Shown here piece by piece: positions 6,219-7,308 of a stretch of DNA of 7,308 bases. The DNA is from Synechococcales cyanobacterium PMM_0036 (GTDB lineage: Bacteria > Cyanobacteriota > Cyanobacteriia > Elainellales > Elainellaceae). A program made the position numbers and the translations under genes. Positions within the stretch are counted from its first letter, which is position 1; the number at the start of each line of letters is the position of its first letter. The DNA lies in NCBI GenBank assembly GCA_949127645.1, contig CASBQM010000640.1, positions 1 through 7,308 on the forward strand, given 5' to 3'. Under the pieces are notes generated by a model. It searched no databases and was not told the origin of the DNA. It saw only the letters and a program-made list of their open reading frames with translations.

Positions 6219-6262
6219 CAATTCGCTCAACTATAGCAACTCGCTAGTAAAGCCAATTCGCT
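6219..6262. repeat. Three short spaced repeats, CAAYTCGCT
   Basis: CAATTCGCT at 6219-6227, CAACTCGCT at 6237-6245 and CAATTCGCT at 6254-6262 lie at 17-18 bp intervals between the MITE-like element and the stop of the right-edge gene. The units are short, so chance or a decayed repeat array are both possible. Confidence 0.4.
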
Positions 6263-6288
6263 TTATCCGCTACTCATCCGTTGCCACT

Positions 6289-7308
6289 TCACTCTAGCCC
6301 CAACTGTTGCTTTAGCGCTTCTGGCATACGAGGTCTAAACACTTCAATTAGCATCCAAACCTCTGATCTATTTGTTCGACAAGTAGCCTCATCCCAAGAA
6401 ACATCTTCAAGATTCGCACCCTCAAGATTTGTATCTGTGAGGTCTGCACCACTGAAATTTGTACCTCCCAAATCTGCCTGTTTAAGATCTGCGTAACTCA
6501 GATTTGCATCGCTAAAATTTGTGTGAGCAAGAAATGCACTACTTAAGTCTGAACCTTCTAGGTTTACACCCCTAAAATTTGCATCATTGGAGACTGAATC
6601 TCTGAAATCTGTATTAGTAAGGTTTGAATAGCTAAAATTTGCTTTAAAGAGATCTGAACAACTAAAATCTACATTCTCAAAGTTTATTTCCGAAAGAAAT
6701 GAACCAACTGTTTTTGTAAAGAAATCTCTAGAAACAATTTGAGAATATTGAATAGAATAATCCACAGGGATTTTCTTCAAATCCTCCCTCGATCGCCCAT
6801 ATCGATTCAACTCCAGCAGCAAGATCATCACGTTCAAGCCTGCATACACATCCACCTGCCGCAGACCGATCGCCTTTTCTGAATCCTTCAATTGCTCCTT
6901 GAGCAACCGCATCTTTTTCTGCGGCAAATTCTCTGGCGGGGCATCAATGAGTTCGCCATCGCACCAGCGTAGATAGAAATTCTCTAGCCGCTTGAAAAGG
7001 CGCACGGGATTAAATTCTGGGCTGCGGGTGAGCAGCGCCATCAGGTATTCCACAATTTCTGGGGTCAGTCCGCCATAGCCTAACAGATCGTAGATTTGCC
7101 AATCCATCGCGCTGTCGGGGATCAAATCCTGCTGCTGACGCTTCACCTCAATTTGAGTAGACCAGTCTTCGATCGCTTCCTTCAATCGCTCCGCGCAGAG
7201 AAACTCGCTGAAACTTTTGTGGGCAAATTCCACGGAGCCGCTGCCTTTGCGTCCGGTCTGCATATAAAAGGCGGCGAGGGCATTCCGTAGCGGGCTTTCG
7301 CTCAGGCG
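6289..7308 (-). CDS. C-terminal part of a probable NACHT-type NTPase with pentapeptide repeats; 5' end outside the window
   Basis: The frame is open to the right edge (339 residues in view), and the 15 codons before the ATG complementary to 7261-7263 encode RLSESPLRNALAAFY in frame, so that Met is internal and the true start lies beyond 7308. Numbering from that Met, VEFAHKSFSEFLCAERL (11-27) matches the winged-helix segment that follows the NTPase core in NACHT proteins (F-H-x-S-F-x-E-F-L). Residues about 28-190 are a helical linker with no known motif. Residues about 192-286 are pentapeptide repeats (for example ANFSYSNL, TNFSDANLSYADL, TNFSGADLTDTNLEGANL), forming a right-handed beta-helix of roughly 20 residues per turn, followed by a 38-residue tail rich in charged residues. 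NACHT proteins are STAND ATPases, several of which act in antiphage defence; the pentapeptide domain would be the sensing or binding end. The repeat part is AT-rich compared with the linker. Walker A/B motifs and any effector domain would be outside the window, so NACHT is inferred from the tail alone; the pentapeptide call is firm. Confidence 0.8.
   Translation of the reverse strand, partial: RLSESPLRNALAAFYMQTGRKGSGSVEFAHKSFSEFLCAERLKEAIEDWSTQIEVKRQQQDLIPDSAMDWQIYDLLGYGGLTPEIVEYLMALLTRSPEFNPVRLFKRLENFYLRWCDGELIDAPPENLPQKKMRLLKEQLKDSEKAIGLRQVDVYAGLNVMILLLELNRYGRSREDLKKIPVDYSIQYSQIVSRDFFTKTVGSFLSEINFENVDFSCSDLFKANFSYSNLTNTDFRDSVSNDANFRGVNLEGSDLSSAFLAHTNFSDANLSYADLKQADLGGTNFSGADLTDTNLEGANLEDVSWDEATCRTNRSEVWMLIEVFRPRMPEALKQQLGLE
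6381..6690 (-). repeat. Pentapeptide-repeat coding block with 60-nt DNA periodicity
   Basis: On the plus strand the motif CTAAAATTTG recurs at 6512, 6572 and 6632, exactly 60 nt apart, with the variant CTGAAATTTG at 6452. Other positions recur in the same register (AAGATCTG at 6484, AAGTCTG at 6545, AAATCTG at 6605). Sixty nucleotides encode 20 residues, four pentapeptides or one full turn of the beta-helix, so this part seems to have grown by duplication of whole turns. Confidence 0.8.

Noticed and set aside
6281..6496. 71-codon plus-strand frame opposite the pentapeptide repeats
   Set aside because: Its repetitive Ser/Phe/Arg composition simply mirrors the pentapeptide repeats on the opposite strand.
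6381..6690. Regular DNA repeats suggestive of a CRISPR or minisatellite array
   Set aside because: The units are coding pentapeptide repeats in an intact frame, with no spacer-repeat alternation and no identical repeats long enough for CRISPR.
7261..7263. ATG as the start of the pentapeptide protein
   Set aside because: The frame stays open upstream to the window edge, and the preceding residues look like a continuing helical domain; no ribosome site precedes this ATG.

Overview
The window reads as a chromosomal segment of a cyanobacterium, probably a filamentous one, but I cannot name the genus. The main sign is the HIP1 octamer GCGATCGC, with at least twelve exact copies (for example at 937, 1071, 1872, 2597, 2963, 3021, 3519, 3660, 4388, 4525, 5570, 5764) and many near-copies. 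The proteins also look cyanobacterial. Exact HIP1 copies are absent from both ends (before 937 and after 5771), which hold more accessory-type genes.

Layout, left to right: a Uma2-type nuclease-fold gene running off the left edge (minus, 1-466); hisIE, histidine biosynthesis steps 2 and 3 (plus, 528-1181); pyrR, uracil phosphoribosyltransferase / pyr regulator (minus, 1185-1736); an 819-residue P-type cation ATPase related to the CtpE group (plus, 1974-4433); trpS, tryptophanyl-tRNA synthetase (minus, 4470-5480); a 99-residue helical protein of unknown function (plus, 5743-6042); a 147-bp MITE-like inverted-repeat element (6052-6198); and the C-terminal part of a large protein, probably a NACHT-type NTPase, ending in pentapeptide repeats (minus, 6289 to beyond the right edge).

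The seven genes alternate strand without exception, so no operon is visible and each gene needs its own promoter. Convergent pairs are tight (3 bp between hisIE and pyrR, 36 bp between the ATPase gene and trpS). Two of the three divergent gaps, 1737-1973 and 5481-5742, share a 19-nt exact repeat, and each also carries its own two-copy 11-bp tandem repeat. The third divergent gap (467-527) is only 61 bp. The housekeeping genes (hisIE, pyrR, trpS) do not form one pathway, though HisIE and PyrR both handle PRPP-derived nucleotides.

The strongest candidate for an undescribed system is the right-edge gene: its winged-helix segment resembles the C-terminal part of NACHT STAND proteins, a group that includes antiphage defence proteins, and its pentapeptide tail is built from 60-nt DNA units. 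Its N-terminal NTPase and effector lie outside the window, so the call is incomplete. I saw no CRISPR array, tRNA, rRNA or convincing intrinsic terminator.
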